DNA of 64,000 bases from assembly GCF_900106565.1 (NCBI RefSeq), contig NZ_FNNJ01000001.1, forward strand, positions 930,001-994,000, in the 5' to 3' direction. Every line of letters starts with the position of its first letter. Within the stretch, counting starts at the first letter, position 1. Positions 37,257 through 46,147 of the stretch are shown here, piece by piece. The notes below the pieces were generated by a model. The model did not search any database. It was not told the origin of the DNA and was given only the letters and a program-made list of their open reading frames with translations. This DNA comes from Lutibacter oricola (GTDB lineage Bacteria; Bacteroidota; Bacteroidia; Flavobacteriales; Flavobacteriaceae). Made by a program: the position numbers and the translations under genes.

Positions 37257-37892
37257 ATGAAAAAAATAGTTTTACTAACATTAGTGTTAAGTATGTCTTT
37301 ATTAGCTTGTAAGACAGAGAAAAAAGAGCCAAAACCAACTGTTGTAGAAAACAAAACTCAAGTAGCTGTAGTTGAAAATGGAGTGTATATTGCAAATGTA
37401 GATGCTTCAGTTTTAAAATGGAAAGGTTTTAAACCTACAGAATCTCACGATGGTGAGTTTAAGTTAAAAGAAGGATCTTTTGAAGTAAAAGAAGGAAATT
37501 TAATTGCTGGTAAATTTACTTTAGATATGGGTAGTATAACTGTATCTGATATTCCTGCAGATGATAAATTTAATGCTAAATTAGTTGGTCATTTAAAAAA
37601 TGAAGACTTTTTTAATGTTGAGAAATTTCCTGTTGCTACTTTTGTAATTACATCTGTAGAAGGTAGTTTAGTAAAAGGTAATTTAACAATTAAAGATATT
37701 ACTAAACCTGTAGCTTTTGAAACTAAATTGGCTAAAACGGCATCTGGTGTTGAGTTTATTGCAGAGCCATTTAAAATTGATAGAACTGAATTTGATATTC
37801 AATATAAGTCAAAAAAATTCTTTGAAAATTTAGCAGATAAATTTATTAAAGATAAATTTGAAATTTCATTTAAAGTGCAGGCTTCTAAATAA
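37257..37892 (+). CDS. YceI-family lipoprotein
   Basis: The 211-residue protein has a lipobox SLLACK (Cys18) and a YceI domain (about residues 45-211), an eight-stranded lipocalin-like barrel that binds isoprenoid-type lipids in characterised members. Typical segments are SVLKWKGFKP, GSFEVKEGNLIAGKFTLDM, HLKNEDFFNVEKFPVATF and KGNLTIKDITKPV. It is probably periplasmic, anchored to the outer membrane. It is followed by a strong two-way terminator. Confidence 0.9.
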   Translation: MKKIVLLTLVLSMSLLACKTEKKEPKPTVVENKTQVAVVENGVYIANVDASVLKWKGFKPTESHDGEFKLKEGSFEVKEGNLIAGKFTLDMGSITVSDIPADDKFNAKLVGHLKNEDFFNVEKFPVATFVITSVEGSLVKGNLTIKDITKPVAFETKLAKTASGVEFIAEPFKIDRTEFDIQYKSKKFFENLADKFIKDKFEISFKVQASK

Positions 37893-37903
37893 AAAATCAA
37901 ATA

Positions 37904-37950
37904 TATAAACTAAAAAAAGCGACTTAACAAGTCGCTTTTTTTAGTTTATA
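37904..37950. terminator. Bidirectional terminator between YceI and Lrp genes
   Basis: The arms 37904-37925 and 37929-37950 are perfectly complementary over 22 bases with a three-base loop; the core is GCGACTT/AAGTCGC flanked by A- and T-runs. The right arm includes the stop codon of the Lrp gene (37941-37943), so it serves both converging genes. Confidence 0.93.
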
Positions 37951-38405
37951 GGCAATATAGAACTTTCTTTAACTTCGCTCATAACAATATTACTTTGCAC
38001 ATTGGCAACCGATTCTAATACCGATAGTTTGTTTTTTAAAAATAATTGATAAGCTTTTATATTAGGTATTACAATTTTCAACAAATAATCAAAATTACCA
38101 GCAACGTGATAACAACCCATTATTTCTGGCATGTTGGAAATAGAATTTTCGAACTGAGTAATTAATTTTTTAGAATGTGCCTGAAGTGTAACTTGGCAAA
38201 ACACAACCAAATCTAGCCCTATAATTTCTTTATTAATAATGGTGGTATAATTTTTAATAACATTAAGTTTTTCCAATCGTTTAATTCTATCATGAGTTGG
38301 TGAGTTTGTTAACCCAATTTTTAATGCAATTTCTTTAATATTCATTTTAGAATTATCTTGTAATAGCATTAATATTTTTTTATCGGTTTTATCTAGAGAT
38401 ATCAT
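37941..38405 (-). CDS. Lrp/AsnC family transcriptional regulator
   Basis: The 154-residue protein has an N-terminal winged-helix DNA-binding domain (residues 1-60; DKKILMLLQDNSKMNIKEIALKIGLTNSPTHDRIKRLE) and a C-terminal RAM ligand domain (from about residue 68), with the family motif GNFDYLLKI near residue 105. Such regulators sense amino acids. It is divergent from the methionine gamma-lyase-like gene with a 155-base gap, so that gene is its most likely target. Confidence 0.92.
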   Translation of the reverse strand: MISLDKTDKKILMLLQDNSKMNIKEIALKIGLTNSPTHDRIKRLEKLNVIKNYTTIINKEIIGLDLVVFCQVTLQAHSKKLITQFENSISNMPEIMGCYHVAGNFDYLLKIVIPNIKAYQLFLKNKLSVLESVANVQSNIVMSEVKESSILPIN

Positions 38406-38560
38406 AAAAGTAAATTTTTCTAAAAATAGTTAATTAAAATAGATTAATTAGAATATTATTCTTTAATGTATGCGAATTAGTTTTTTAAATTTCTGTATAT
38501 ATTTAATTATTCAGTAATATAGAGTGTAATGGTTTAATTTTATAAGATAAATTATATGTT

Positions 38561-39760
38561 ATGAGTAATAAACCAGCTAATAAAATTCAAGATTTACAAT
38601 ATTTTGGTGAGTTTGGAGGTGTAAACCCTTCAATATCAGATTCTGCAACCTATACCTTTTTACACGCAAAAACAATGCTAGACACTTTTGAAGGTCATGC
38701 AGAAGGATGTTATTTATATTCTAGGCATACAAGCCCTAGTAATTTATATTTAAGTGAAGCTTTAGCTGCAATGGAATTTACAGAAACAGCAAATGTTTCA
38801 GCTTCAGGAATGGGAGCAATTACATCGGTTTTAATGCAGTTGTGTGGTGCAGGAGACCATATTGTATCAAGTAGAACAATTTATGGAGGTTCCTATGCAT
38901 TTTTGAAAAATTTTGCACCTAAATTTAATATAACAACATCATTTGTAGATATTACTTCTTTGGAAAGTATTGAAGCTGCAATAAATAAAAATACAAAAGT
39001 TATTTATTGCGAAGTTGTAAGTAACCCATTGTTAGAAATTGCTAATGTTGAAGCGTTATCTAAAATTGCAAAAAAGCACAATATTAAGTTAGTAGTAGAT
39101 AATACATTTTCACCACTAATTATGTCTCCACAAAAACTTGGAGCTGATGTTACAATACATAGTTTAACAAAATTTATAAATGGAACAAATGATACTGTTG
39201 GAGGTGTAGTATGTGGTTCTCAAGAATTTATAGATAGTTTACGTAGTGTAAATGATGGGGCAGCAATGTTATTAGGGCCAGTTATGGATAGTGTTAGATC
39301 TGCAAGTATTTTAAAAAACCTAAGAACGCTTCATTTAAGAATGAAAAAACATAGTGAGAACGCTGCATATTTAGCGGAGCATTTTGAAAAAGATGGTTTA
39401 AAAGTGGTGTATCCAGGTTTAGAAAGTCATCCAGACCATAAATTGTTTAAGAAAATGTATAATAAAGAATATGGTTTTGGAGGAATTATGACTATTGATG
39501 TAGGAAATTTAGCTAAAGCCAATGAGTTAATGGAATTAATGCAACACAATAATTTAGGTTACTTAGCAGTAAGTTTAGGTTTTTATAAAACATTGTTTAG
39601 TGCTTCAGGTACAAGTACATCTTCAGAAATACCTGAAGAAGAGCAAATTAAAATGGGATTGTCTGATGGGATTATTAGGTTTTCTATTGGACTAGATAAT
39701 GATATTGAAAGAACATACAGAGCAATGCGCAAATGTATGACAACAGTTGGAGTGTTATAG
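38561..39760 (+). CDS. Cys/Met-metabolism PLP enzyme, probably methionine gamma-lyase
   Basis: This is a trans-sulfuration family PLP enzyme of 399 residues. It has the YSRHTSPSNLYLSEALAAME region, SASGMGAI, RTIYGGSYAFL, the VVDNTFSPL metal/PLP strand and PLP-binding K204 in SLTKFINGTNDTVGG. The residue following YSRHT and the sequence length are compatible with methionine gamma-lyase, which releases methanethiol, ammonia and 2-oxobutyrate, but cystathionine lyase or synthase activity cannot be ruled out. It is divergent from an Lrp-type regulator and followed by a terminator and nhaC. Confidence 0.83.
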   Translation: MSNKPANKIQDLQYFGEFGGVNPSISDSATYTFLHAKTMLDTFEGHAEGCYLYSRHTSPSNLYLSEALAAMEFTETANVSASGMGAITSVLMQLCGAGDHIVSSRTIYGGSYAFLKNFAPKFNITTSFVDITSLESIEAAINKNTKVIYCEVVSNPLLEIANVEALSKIAKKHNIKLVVDNTFSPLIMSPQKLGADVTIHSLTKFINGTNDTVGGVVCGSQEFIDSLRSVNDGAAMLLGPVMDSVRSASILKNLRTLHLRMKKHSENAAYLAEHFEKDGLKVVYPGLESHPDHKLFKKMYNKEYGFGGIMTIDVGNLAKANELMELMQHNNLGYLAVSLGFYKTLFSASGTSTSSEIPEEEQIKMGLSDGIIRFSIGLDNDIERTYRAMRKCMTTVGVL

Positions 39761-39784
39761 TAGTAATGTTCAATTATTCGTTTG

Positions 39785-39817
39785 AAAGCCTTGCTCTTAT
39801 TAAGAGTAAGGCTTTTT
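39785..39817 (+). terminator. Terminator after the methionine gamma-lyase-like gene
   Basis: AAAGCCTTGCTCTTA and TAAGAGTAAGGCTTT form a stem of about 14 pairs with one G-T, followed by TTT. It starts 25 bases after the stop codon at 39760. It also shows that an in-frame TTG at 39782 is not the start of nhaC. Confidence 0.88.
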
Positions 39818-39871
39818 CATTTGTGTAAAATTTCAAATTTGCGTATCATTACATTTCAAACAATAAAAAGC

Positions 39872-41359
39872 ATGCACGAAGACTCGAATATTGAAGAAAT
39901 TAAGATTGAAGATCAAAAAATAATTAGCAATAAAGAATTGAATATTGGGGAAGCTTTAATTCCTGTTTTAGCATTGGTAATTTTGCTTTTTTTTAATGTG
40001 TATGTGTACGGAGATGATGCCTTAAGTGGAAGTAACCAATTTATATTATTAATTGGAGCTTCTATTGCAGCAATAGTTGGTTTTTTTAACAAGGTTTCTT
40101 ATAAAATAATGTTAGAAGAAATTGCTGAAAATATTAAATCTACAGCTGGTGCAATTCTAATTTTATTAATGGTTGGTGCTTTAGCAGGAACTTGGTTAAT
40201 AAGCGGTATTATTCCTACAATGATTTATTATGGACTTCAAATTTTAAATCCTACCATATTTTTAGCGGCTTGTGTTGTTATTTGTGCAGTAATATCTATT
40301 GCTACTGGAAGTTCTTGGACAACTTCAGCAACCGTAGGTATAGCGTTAATAGGAATTGGAGAAACACTTGGTATTTCTTTAGGAATGACTGCCGGAGCGG
40401 TACTTTCTGGAGCATACTTTGGAGATAAAATGTCTCCATTAAGTGATACTACTAACTTAGCACCAGCAATGGCAGGAGGAGAGTTGTTCGACCATATTAA
40501 GTATATGACTTATACAACAGTACCTACAATTACAGTAACTTTAATTGTATTTATAATAATTGGTTTTAGTATAGATACTGTTGGAACTGCAGATGTAACA
40601 GATAAGTTAGCTTCAATAGATGGAGCTTTTAATATAACACCTTGGTTATTTGTTGTGCCTGTATTGGTTATTTTTCTAATTGTTAAAAAAGCACCACCTC
40701 TTATTGCTTTATTAGGTGGTACATTATTAGGTGGTGTTGCTGCTTTAATTTTTCAACCAGATATTGTTCTGAAAATTTCTGGACTGGATCAGTTAAATTT
40801 TATTGCAGGTTATAAGGGAGTTATGAATGCAATTACGGTAGATACAGCTGTAGAAACATCAAGTGCGGAATTAAATGATTTATTTAGCTCTGGCGGAATG
40901 AAAGGAATGTTAGGTACAATTTGGTTAATTATTTGTGCTATGGTTTTTGGAGGTGTTATGGATGCTATTGGAGCATTGGCAAGAATTAGTAAAGCAATGT
41001 TAAACTTATTCGATTCTATTTTTGGGTTATTTGCAAGTACAGTATTTAGTTGTGTTACTTTAAATGCAACAGCTTCAGATCAATATTTAGCAATTGTTGT
41101 ACCAGGAAAAATGTATGCAAAGGCATTTAAAGATAAAGGGTTAGCGCCTGAAAATTTAAGTAGAACATTAGAAGATTCTGGAACTGTAACATCTGTTTTA
41201 ATACCTTGGAACACCTGTGGAGCATACCAATCTGGGGTGTTAGGTGTAAGTGTTGCAGATTACTTTGTGTATGCCATATTTAATTGGTTAAGTCCATTTA
41301 TGACATTAATTTTTGCTGCTTTCAGAATAAAAATAAAAGAATTAGCAACTACTAAATAA
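39872..41359 (+). CDS. nhaC: Na+/H+ antiporter NhaC family
   Basis: The 495-residue integral membrane protein has about eleven hydrophobic segments and NhaC-family motifs: SGSSWTTSATVG, GAYFGDKMSPLSDTTNLAPA and later NATASDQYLAIVVPG and EDSGTVTSVLIPWNTCGAYQ. NhaC proteins exchange sodium (or, in some branches, organic ions such as malate/lactate) for protons. ATG at 39872 was chosen because the sequence upstream contains the terminator of the previous gene. The 3' end overlaps the converging porin gene by eight bases. The transported substrate might be other than sodium. Confidence 0.9.
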   Translation: MHEDSNIEEIKIEDQKIISNKELNIGEALIPVLALVILLFFNVYVYGDDALSGSNQFILLIGASIAAIVGFFNKVSYKIMLEEIAENIKSTAGAILILLMVGALAGTWLISGIIPTMIYYGLQILNPTIFLAACVVICAVISIATGSSWTTSATVGIALIGIGETLGISLGMTAGAVLSGAYFGDKMSPLSDTTNLAPAMAGGELFDHIKYMTYTTVPTITVTLIVFIIIGFSIDTVGTADVTDKLASIDGAFNITPWLFVVPVLVIFLIVKKAPPLIALLGGTLLGGVAALIFQPDIVLKISGLDQLNFIAGYKGVMNAITVDTAVETSSAELNDLFSSGGMKGMLGTIWLIICAMVFGGVMDAIGALARISKAMLNLFDSIFGLFASTVFSCVTLNATASDQYLAIVVPGKMYAKAFKDKGLAPENLSRTLEDSGTVTSVLIPWNTCGAYQSGVLGVSVADYFVYAIFNWLSPFMTLIFAAFRIKIKELATTK

Positions 41360-43478
41360 AGAAATTCCAAACTAAACCAAATCGTACAGTTAAATCTCTG
41401 TATGGGTAAGAAGGTGCTGCATAGTAATCTCTACCAGTAAAACTAGCTGTAAAGTTTTCTACTTTAAAGTACAATCTTGTACGTCTAATTTGAGCGTTTA
41501 CAAAAAGGTCTAATATTGGGTAATTTCCAATTTCAGTATCGTTTTGTAAAGTAAATTCACTTAGTAGCGGGTTGTAAGCACCTGCATTAAATTTGGTAAA
41601 GTATTTTAAAGTTACACCAGTTTGTAAAAATAACGGATCTCCTTTAAATAAGTAATCAGTATAAAAAAGTGAATTTCTAGTTACAATTTCAGGTACATTA
41701 AAAAAACTTTCTCCTTTAGCAACTTTTTGGTACATAACCGTATTGTCTAAAGTAAATTTACCATAACTAATAGCTTTGCTAGCCTTTACTTTTATATAGT
41801 TTAAAGTTTCACTTGCTTGTGTAGGAGTCGAGTTTTCGTTAAAATAAGTGTAGTTATCTACCAAATTGTAACTAGCTTTTAAATTACCCCATTTGTTGGA
41901 TTTAAACTCTACACCAATATTGGTTATATCTTCATTTTTAAAATTGTTACTCCAGTTATAATCTACATAATCACTTTGATAAAGTTGAGTGTTTAGCTGA
42001 GGTGTTTTAGTGGTAAATTCAGCATAACCTTTAAAGCTAAAAATACTATCCTTTTTTATATATGCTGAAGCTTTTAACGAACTACCAGTAATGTTTCCAG
42101 AAACAATAGTTGAAGCATTGGCGGTAATAAAAAAGTTTTTATAGTTGGTAATCCAATCAGCACCAAAGCCAATAGCATTTCCTTTAATTTTATTTTGAAT
42201 AGCCAAATTGTTGTTGTCTTCAAAAATAACACTATTGTAATGGTAGTTGTAATCGAAATAGTTAAGAGAAGCTTTTAATTTACCAATTATAGGCGATTTA
42301 AACTCTGCAAAAAGCTGATTGTCTAATTTTTGAAAAGATGTATGATCTTCAATTTCTGAGCTATGTGCATTACCATAAAAGCCACTTGTTATAGAATTAT
42401 TTGTTTGGTAAAATCTATAATGTTTTGTTTCGTATTGAAAAGAATGTCCAATTTTTAAACTAACTTCTTTAGAGGCAATAACATCTTTAAACATTGAAGA
42501 ATCTGCTGTAATTGCAGTTGCTAAAAATGTTAAAGAATCTATTTTGGCTTGGTTACTTGCTAAATTAAGGGTGTCAATTTTTAAGCGTTTAATTGTAGTG
42601 TTATATCTGTTTCTTTTTGCAAACTGTGTTTTTAAAGAATCGTTTTGCTGTTGTAATGTGGTGTTTTTTGAAATTAATGTGTAGTTATGGTCAAAATAAT
42701 AACGTTTACCTTCAAACATATTAGAACCGTTCGTGTAATTTACATCTAACCTAGCTCTTTCTACATAATTTGTATTTCCACTTTCAAAATTCTCTATGGA
42801 AGTAGCTGTTAATCCTCCATTTTCATTATTTAAAAAATCAAATGAAGAAAAATGCCCTCTTAAAAAGTATTTGCTATTTTTTGAACTATAATTAAAAGTA
42901 GTTCTAAAATTACCGTGGCTAGCTAATGAGTTTCTATATTTTCCTAAAGAACGTAAACCTTTATATGCAATTGAAATATTGGTTTGTTTAGAAAAATTCA
43001 TAGTTAACAACGCATCTAACATTTGGCCTTGTTCTAAACCTGTTCTGTAACTAAGTTCTGTTGTAGGTGTAGGTACATAGTAGTATTTAATATCTTCAAT
43101 AGTTTTGTAATTATAACGTTTAGCAGTAATTCCCATTTCTGGAAAAATGGAATTGTTTTCAAAGTTGTAACCTAGTTTATTATAAGTTTGCCCTTGATTA
43201 TGAAAAGGTAATAATTCAAAATCATCTTTTCTAGTATAATTTAACTTATAATCTTTTTGAATTGTTAATGTTGTATCTATAAAAGTAGTATCGTTAGAAG
43301 CTGAAATTACTTTGTAATCGGTATATTTAGTTTTATCGCTAAGTATTACTTTTATTTCTTTATTAGATCGTGTACTATCTGCTTTATAAAAAGAGTCTCC
43401 TTTTTCGGGTCTTATAATTTGACTGTTTGCAGAAACAGTTAAAAAAAATAATATTATAATAAGTATATTGTTTTTCAT
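41352..43478 (-). CDS. Putative outer-membrane porin
   Basis: The 708-residue protein has a signal peptide (MKNNILIIILFFLTVSANSQ) and many alternating strands rich in Tyr, Asn and Ser with the C-terminal FGLVWNFFI, a typical beta-barrel end. It fits the Bacteroidetes family annotated as putative porin. ATG at 43478 was preferred to an in-frame ATG 15 codons upstream because the signal peptide then starts correctly. A promoter with both boxes lies just upstream. The transported substrate is unknown. Confidence 0.8.
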   Translation of the reverse strand: MKNNILIIILFFLTVSANSQIIRPEKGDSFYKADSTRSNKEIKVILSDKTKYTDYKVISASNDTTFIDTTLTIQKDYKLNYTRKDDFELLPFHNQGQTYNKLGYNFENNSIFPEMGITAKRYNYKTIEDIKYYYVPTPTTELSYRTGLEQGQMLDALLTMNFSKQTNISIAYKGLRSLGKYRNSLASHGNFRTTFNYSSKNSKYFLRGHFSSFDFLNNENGGLTATSIENFESGNTNYVERARLDVNYTNGSNMFEGKRYYFDHNYTLISKNTTLQQQNDSLKTQFAKRNRYNTTIKRLKIDTLNLASNQAKIDSLTFLATAITADSSMFKDVIASKEVSLKIGHSFQYETKHYRFYQTNNSITSGFYGNAHSSEIEDHTSFQKLDNQLFAEFKSPIIGKLKASLNYFDYNYHYNSVIFEDNNNLAIQNKIKGNAIGFGADWITNYKNFFITANASTIVSGNITGSSLKASAYIKKDSIFSFKGYAEFTTKTPQLNTQLYQSDYVDYNWSNNFKNEDITNIGVEFKSNKWGNLKASYNLVDNYTYFNENSTPTQASETLNYIKVKASKAISYGKFTLDNTVMYQKVAKGESFFNVPEIVTRNSLFYTDYLFKGDPLFLQTGVTLKYFTKFNAGAYNPLLSEFTLQNDTEIGNYPILDLFVNAQIRRTRLYFKVENFTASFTGRDYYAAPSYPYRDLTVRFGLVWNFFI

Positions 43479-43494
43479 AAAATACATAAAGCAG

Positions 43495-43523
43495 CAAAGG
43501 TAAAATATTTGAACGAATTGCAA
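43495..43523 (-). promoter_or_regulatory. Promoter of the putative porin gene
   Basis: Read on the minus strand, TTG (43523-43521) is followed after 18 bases by TACCTTTG (43502-43495), a good match to the Bacteroidetes -33/-7 pattern. The -7 box lies 16 bases before the preferred start codon at 43478. Confidence 0.5.
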
Positions 43524-43703
43524 TCAATTATATTTTAGAACCCATTAAAATTAACATGTTAATTAATAAATACTAAGTTTGTTTTTTCAATAGTAGTTGT
43601 AAGCAATTAAAACAAACGTACGTAAGATGAACAAAATATTGAGATTTGGATTGTTTTTTGCTGGCAAACAGAGGTTTTATGCAGTGATACCAATAAGAAA
43701 AAA

Positions 43704-44252
43704 CACGTAATAAAAATAAATCGAATTATTTAAACATAAAGAGAGTAAAGCAAAAGTGGAAAATATAAATCCGAAAGAAAATCTAAAAAAACTCGAACTA
43801 GAACTTCCAGAAATCTCCACACCAGGAGGAAATTACGTATCGGTAAATGTGCGTGGAAATATTGCTTATATCGCAATACAATTTCCTATTTTAAATGAAG
43901 AGTATTTTTATCAAGGGCGTTTAGGAAATGAAATCGGAACTGAGCAAGGATACATTGCAATGGAATTATGTGCTTTGAATGTGTTGGCTCAAGTCGAAAA
44001 TAAAATAGGATTTGATAAAATTGTTGGGCTAAATCACTTTGATGCTTATTTTCAATCTGAAGAGAATTGGGACGATTCACCAATAGTTGTCAATGGAGCT
44101 TCGGATCTATTTGTAAAAGTATTAGAAGAAAAAGGAGAACATTCGAGAGCAATATTCGGAGTTGAAAAATTACCAAGAAATTTTAGTGCCGGATTAACAG
44201 CTACATTTACAATTAAAAATGATTAATAGCTGTATAGAAACCGCACGTAATA
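43704..44252. repeat. Nine-base direct repeats flanking the RidA-family gene
   Basis: CACGTAATA occurs at 43704-43712 and again at 44244-44252 in the same orientation, on both sides of the gene at 43756-44226. The intergenic DNA here (43524-43755 and 44227-44369) contains no other gene that I can support. The repeats could mark an inserted segment, but nine bases is short enough for coincidence. Confidence 0.45.
43756..44226 (+). CDS. RidA/YjgF-family protein
   Basis: The 156-residue protein resembles the longer branch of the RidA/YjgF superfamily: an early STPGGNYVSVNVRGNIAYIAIQFP, then GNEIGTEQGYIAMELCALNVLAQVEN, VVNGASDLFVKVLEEKGEHSRAIFGVEKLP and a final strand. In that branch the GASDL and HxRxAxGVxxLP motifs are conserved. 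RidA proteins hydrolyse reactive enamine/imine intermediates of PLP enzymes, but this branch is not well characterised. The start is GTG at 43756; no in-frame ATG precedes it. The gene stands alone between unrelated genes. Confidence 0.78.
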   Translation: MENINPKENLKKLELELPEISTPGGNYVSVNVRGNIAYIAIQFPILNEEYFYQGRLGNEIGTEQGYIAMELCALNVLAQVENKIGFDKIVGLNHFDAYFQSEENWDDSPIVVNGASDLFVKVLEEKGEHSRAIFGVEKLPRNFSAGLTATFTIKND

Positions 44253-44305
44253 CAGGTGTGTTTTAATGCTAGGCTTATTTTCTAAAGGAAATCAATCCAA
44301 TTTAT

Positions 44306-44313
44306 TAACTTTG
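44306..44313 (+). promoter_or_regulatory. Possible -7 box upstream of rnhB
   Basis: TAACTTTG matches TAnnTTTG and lies 57 bases before the rnhB start codon. No clear -33 TTG was found. Confidence 0.33.
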
Positions 44314-44369
44314 TTTTTAAGAAAATTACACCAAATTTATTTCGAAATAAAACCTACCAAAAACCGATT

Positions 44370-44972
44370 ATGGCGTTAAAAAAGTATTTCAAAAAAAACG
44401 TATTAGAAGCTGGAACAGACGAAGCGGGTAGAGGTTGTTTGGCTGGTCCTGTAGTTGCTGCTGCTGTAATTTTATCTGAAGATTTTGAACATCCGTTATT
44501 AAACGATTCTAAGCAGCTTACAGAAAAACAACGAGAATTATTGAGACCTTTTATTGAAGAGCACGCCTTAGCTTACGGAGTTGCTTTTGTTTCCGAAGAA
44601 AAAATTGATGAAATAAATATTTTACAAGCTTCAATTCTAGGAATGCACGAGTCTATTAAAAAGCTTAAAACACAACCAGAACATATTATTGTAGATGGCA
44701 ATAAATTTAAACCTTTAGGAGATATTCCCTATAAAACAGTTGTAAAGGGAGATGCTAAATATATGAGTATTGCTGCGGCTTCGGTACTAGCAAAAACGTA
44801 TAGAGATGATTTTATGCAGAAAATAGATGAAGAATTACCAAATTATTTTTGGAAAAAAAATAAAGGTTATCCAACTAAGCAACATAGAGACGCTATTAGA
44901 GAGTTTGGAGTTACAAAATACCACCGAAAAACATTTAAATTATTACCAGAACAATTAAAATTAGAATTGTAG
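44370..44972 (+). CDS. rnhB: Ribonuclease HII
   Basis: RNase HII cleaves RNA in RNA-DNA hybrids and removes single ribonucleotides. The 200-residue length is normal. The active-site motif AGTDEAGRG is at residues 14-22 (D17 and E18), with further conserved segments [19 protein letters not shown] (third acidic residue) and [12 protein letters not shown], and [14 protein letters not shown]. It stands as a single gene with its own probable promoter. Confidence 0.97.
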   Translation: MALKKYFKKNVLEAGTDEAGRGCLAGPVVAAAVILSEDFEHPLLNDSKQLTEKQRELLRPFIEEHALAYGVAFVSEEKIDEINILQASILGMHESIKKLKTQPEHIIVDGNKFKPLGDIPYKTVVKGDAKYMSIAAASVLAKTYRDDFMQKIDEELPNYFWKKNKGYPTKQHRDAIREFGVTKYHRKTFKLLPEQLKLEL

Positions 44973-44995
44973 TTCAAAAAAATCATTAAATATTT

Positions 44996-45003
44996 TACAT
45001 TTG
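44996..45003 (+). promoter_or_regulatory. Possible -7 box upstream of ndpA
   Basis: TACATTTG matches TAnnTTTG and is 24 bases before the start codon at 45028. A TTG at 44967-44969 is 26 bases upstream, longer than usual spacing. Confidence 0.38.
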
Positions 45004-45027
45004 TCAAAGTATAAAAAAATGTAAAAA

Positions 45028-46077
45028 ATGATAAAAAGAACGAGAGCCGCAATTTCAAAATTTATTGTACATAAAGTTGGTAACAAATTTAATAGTGCTA
45101 CCAATGTTTTTTCAGAAAACACTGTGAAGTTTGATGAAGAAAGTTACAATTTAATGTTGCCTTTTTTATTAAAACCTTATGCTAATGTTGCAGAGAGCTA
45201 TCGTTTTAACCACCACGCAAATATTGAATTAAATGAAATTAATAATTATGCGAATGAAATTTTTACAAATGAAGAGTCGTTTGTAGAAGTATCTAAACAT
45301 ATTGTTACGCATTTATTTGAACAATCAAATTCAGCTCAAATAAAAACGGGTGATGTTATAGTTGCTTTGTTTGAGGATATTGAATATAAAGATATTATTA
45401 CACCAGCAATAGGTATTTTTAAAATTGAAAATAAAGTAGACTTTTTTCAAACTTATATGGAAACGGATACCCTTGATGTTTTTGTTCAAAAAGGTATTAG
45501 TACTAAAAAATTAGACAAAGGTTGCCTAATTATTAATTATACAGATGATGAAGGAAGAACCGTTTTAAGTGTAGATAACAATAATTATGATGCACAATAC
45601 TGGGTAAACCATTTTTTAAATGTAAAGTATGCCGATGATAGTAATCAGCACACAAAAAACTACATTGAAATGTGTACAGATTTTGCTGAAGATGTTATAA
45701 AAGAAGATTTTGGTAACCAAGAAAAAAGTAAGTTTTTAGCAAAAACTGTTGATTATATGAAAGAAAATGATTCTGTAGATTATCACGATTTTAAAGAAGA
45801 ACTGTTTGAAGAAGATGATCATAAAGATTTGTTCGAGGATTATAAAAAACAGTTTGAAGAGAATAATGATCTACTGCTAAGGAACCAATTTGCAATTTCT
45901 GATATTGTATTAAAAAAACAAAAACAACGTTTAAAAACTGAAATAAAGTTAGATACTAATATTCAAATTAAATTAGATATTGATGCTCCTGATGCTCCTG
46001 AAGAATATTTGGAAAAAGGATATGATGAGGAAAAGAAAATGAAATTCTATAAGGTTTATTTTAACGAAGAAGATTAA
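45028..46077 (+). CDS. Nucleoid-associated protein, NdpA family
   Basis: The 349-residue protein fits the 37-kDa nucleoid-associated (NdpA/YejK) family. It begins with FIVHKVGNKFNSA, has the LFEDIEYKDIITPAIGIFKIEN strand and an acidic C-terminal half rich in Asp/Glu/Lys. The family co-purifies with nucleoid DNA, but its role is poorly defined. It is a single gene, followed by a two-way terminator shared with the converging lipB operon. Confidence 0.83.
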   Translation: MIKRTRAAISKFIVHKVGNKFNSATNVFSENTVKFDEESYNLMLPFLLKPYANVAESYRFNHHANIELNEINNYANEIFTNEESFVEVSKHIVTHLFEQSNSAQIKTGDVIVALFEDIEYKDIITPAIGIFKIENKVDFFQTYMETDTLDVFVQKGISTKKLDKGCLIINYTDDEGRTVLSVDNNNYDAQYWVNHFLNVKYADDSNQHTKNYIEMCTDFAEDVIKEDFGNQEKSKFLAKTVDYMKENDSVDYHDFKEELFEEDDHKDLFEDYKKQFEENNDLLLRNQFAISDIVLKKQKQRLKTEIKLDTNIQIKLDIDAPDAPEEYLEKGYDEEKKMKFYKVYFNEED

Positions 46078-46095
46078 TATTAAATTCGTTAGAAT

Positions 46096-46132
46096 AAAAA
46101 AAGCCTCCATATTTTATATGAAGGCTTTTTTT
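46096..46132. terminator. Bidirectional terminator between ndpA and lipB
   Basis: The left arm 46096-46112 and right arm 46116-46132 pair over 17 positions with one mismatch; the core is AAGCCTcCATAT/ATATGaAGGCTT with A-runs before and T-runs after. It lies between converging genes. Confidence 0.88.
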
Positions 46133-46147
46133 ATTGTTTGAAGATAT

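Noticed and set aside
39782-39871. In-frame TTG start that would lengthen NhaC by 30 residues
   Set aside because: The extension is encoded by the terminator hairpin of the preceding gene and has no NhaC similarity; ATG at 39872 gives a normal N-terminus.
43627-43710. A 27-codon reading frame with a hydrophobic start upstream of the RidA-family gene
   Set aside because: It has no recognisable domain, promoter or conserved feature and could occur by chance in AT-rich DNA.
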